From assembly GCF_003854275.1 (NCBI RefSeq), contig NZ_QTQP01000004.1, positions 186,001 to 250,000 on the forward strand: 64,000 bases of DNA. The letters are read 5' to 3'. The notes below the pieces were generated by a model. The model made no database searches and was not told the DNA's origin. It saw only the letters and a list, made by a program, of their open reading frames with translations. The stretch comes from Burkholderia sp. Bp8963. Lineage in GTDB: Bacteria > Pseudomonadota > Gammaproteobacteria > Burkholderiales > Burkholderiaceae. Of the stretch, positions 63,396-64,000 are shown in pieces; the stretch's first letter is position 1; each line of letters opens with the position of its first letter. The position numbers were made by a program, and so were the translations under genes.

Positions 63396-64000
63396 TCACT
63401 CGCGGTTGAGCGCCGCTTCCCAGTTGATGTCGACGCACAGCACCTGCATCCCGCTGGCAACGGGCGCGGCGATCGACGCAGTCACGCACAGGTGCGCCTC
63501 GTTGATCGACAGATATGGCGGCGTCAGTTGCACGCGGCCCGGCGCGCGCATCGCGTGGATGAAGTACGGCCGGCGTTCCCAGCTCGCGCCTTCCGAATGC
63601 AGCAGCGGGCGGAAGCGCTTCGCGCGTTGCGACACGCTGCCGCGCGCAATCACGTTGTCGCCGATCTGGCGCCCCGATGCGTCGAGCAGGAAGCAGCGCG
63701 CGGTTTCGGGCAGGCCGAGCACCATCGCGGCCGCGTCGGTGAGCGTCGCGCCCGTGGCGAGCTTCGTGCTGGCCTCCTCGAGCGCGGCCACATACGGGGC
63801 GAGCCGCGTCGCCTGCTGGCGCTCGCGTTCCGCGACGCGCACGCGCAGCGTGGCCGACAGCGTGTCCATGCAGCCCGCCGCGGCCTGCGGCTGCACGGGC
63901 TCGACGCTTGGGCCGGCGAAGTACTGGCCCTGCACGAAATCGACGTCGCATTCGAGCGCGATCAGCGCGTCGCGCTCGGTCGACAGTCCGCCCATCAACA
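63396..64000 (-). CDS. EAL-domain protein with C-terminal sensor domain, 5' end missing
   Basis: The last 200 residues of a protein that continues beyond the right edge. The first part visible, ALIALECDVDFVQGQYFAGPS, is the C-terminal end of an EAL (cyclic di-GMP phosphodiesterase) domain. It is followed by a helix rich in Arg and Glu (about 48-75) and a PAS/Cache-like domain with LPETARCFLLDASGRQIGDNV and a final LCVDINWEAALNRE, similar to the YkuI_C sensor domain. Whether the EAL is catalytic cannot be seen. Confidence 0.75.
   Translation of the reverse strand, partial: LMGGLSTERDALIALECDVDFVQGQYFAGPSVEPVQPQAAAGCMDTLSATLRVRVAERERQQATRLAPYVAALEEASTKLATGATLTDAAAMVLGLPETARCFLLDASGRQIGDNVIARGSVSQRAKRFRPLLHSEGASWERRPYFIHAMRAPGRVQLTPPYLSINEAHLCVTASIAAPVASGMQVLCVDINWEAALNRE

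Overview
The window is about 64 kb of high-GC DNA, densely coded, with the gene content and order of a Burkholderia chromosome, most likely chromosome 1 of a Burkholderia cepacia complex species. Evidence for this: kynBUA with a divergent AsnC-type regulator, tsaE divergent from queG, the block lpxK-Trm112-like-kdsB-adk, xseA-sodB, and sorbitol/arabitol polyol genes beside an ABC importer. I see no rRNA, tRNA, insertion sequence, integrase, prophage or CRISPR array, and no obvious composition break. This looks like core chromosome with accessory metabolic clusters rather than an island.

Layout. 1-2.4 kb: 3' part of an FGGY sugar kinase, then S-formylglutathione hydrolase (formaldehyde detoxification). 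2.4-5.6 kb (minus strand): operon zur-znuA-znuC-znuB for zinc import, with a histidine-rich tail on the ATPase. 5.8-12 kb (plus): polyol operon of a sorbitol-type SDR dehydrogenase, ABC binding protein, two permeases, a HAD phosphatase and the ATPase. 12-15.5 kb: LysR regulator divergent from a serine beta-lactamase/esterase and a coupled MFS exporter. 15.5-19.5 kb (minus): arabitol/mannitol dehydrogenase, xylulokinase and a SorC-type regulator. The promoter regions of the two polyol units share sequence words that look like a common operator. 19.8-23.4 kb: kynB-kynU-kynA (tryptophan to anthranilate) with divergent kynR. 23.4-26.2 kb: flavin reductase-like protein, then a selenium-binding/methanethiol-oxidase-like protein followed by a membrane protein. 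27-36 kb: msrA, DUF72 protein, cyclopropane fatty acid synthase, pdxH, tcdA, thioredoxin-like CnoX, pirin, EamA transporter.

34.8-48.7 kb: amidase amiC with tsaE, queG, ogt-xerD, acyl-CoA synthetase, ybaK, plsY, yajQ, murB, an ArsR repressor coupled to an unusual SRPBCC-GST fusion, argF, a DUF3579 protein and rpsT. 48.9-58 kb: murJ, a SirB1-type protein, an SDR, adk, kdsB, the Trm112-like protein, lpxK, xseA, sodB. 58.3-64 kb: two MFS transporters, a Crp/Fnr regulator divergent from a DUF962/Mpo1-like membrane protein, a methyltransferase, and the C-terminal part of an EAL-domain protein running off the end.

Several strong promoters sit so close to start codons that the transcripts are probably leaderless (queG, ybaK, arsR, murJ). 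Many convergent gene ends have clear bidirectional hairpin terminators. Short tandem repeats of 9-15 bp recur inside two genes and in several intergenic gaps.
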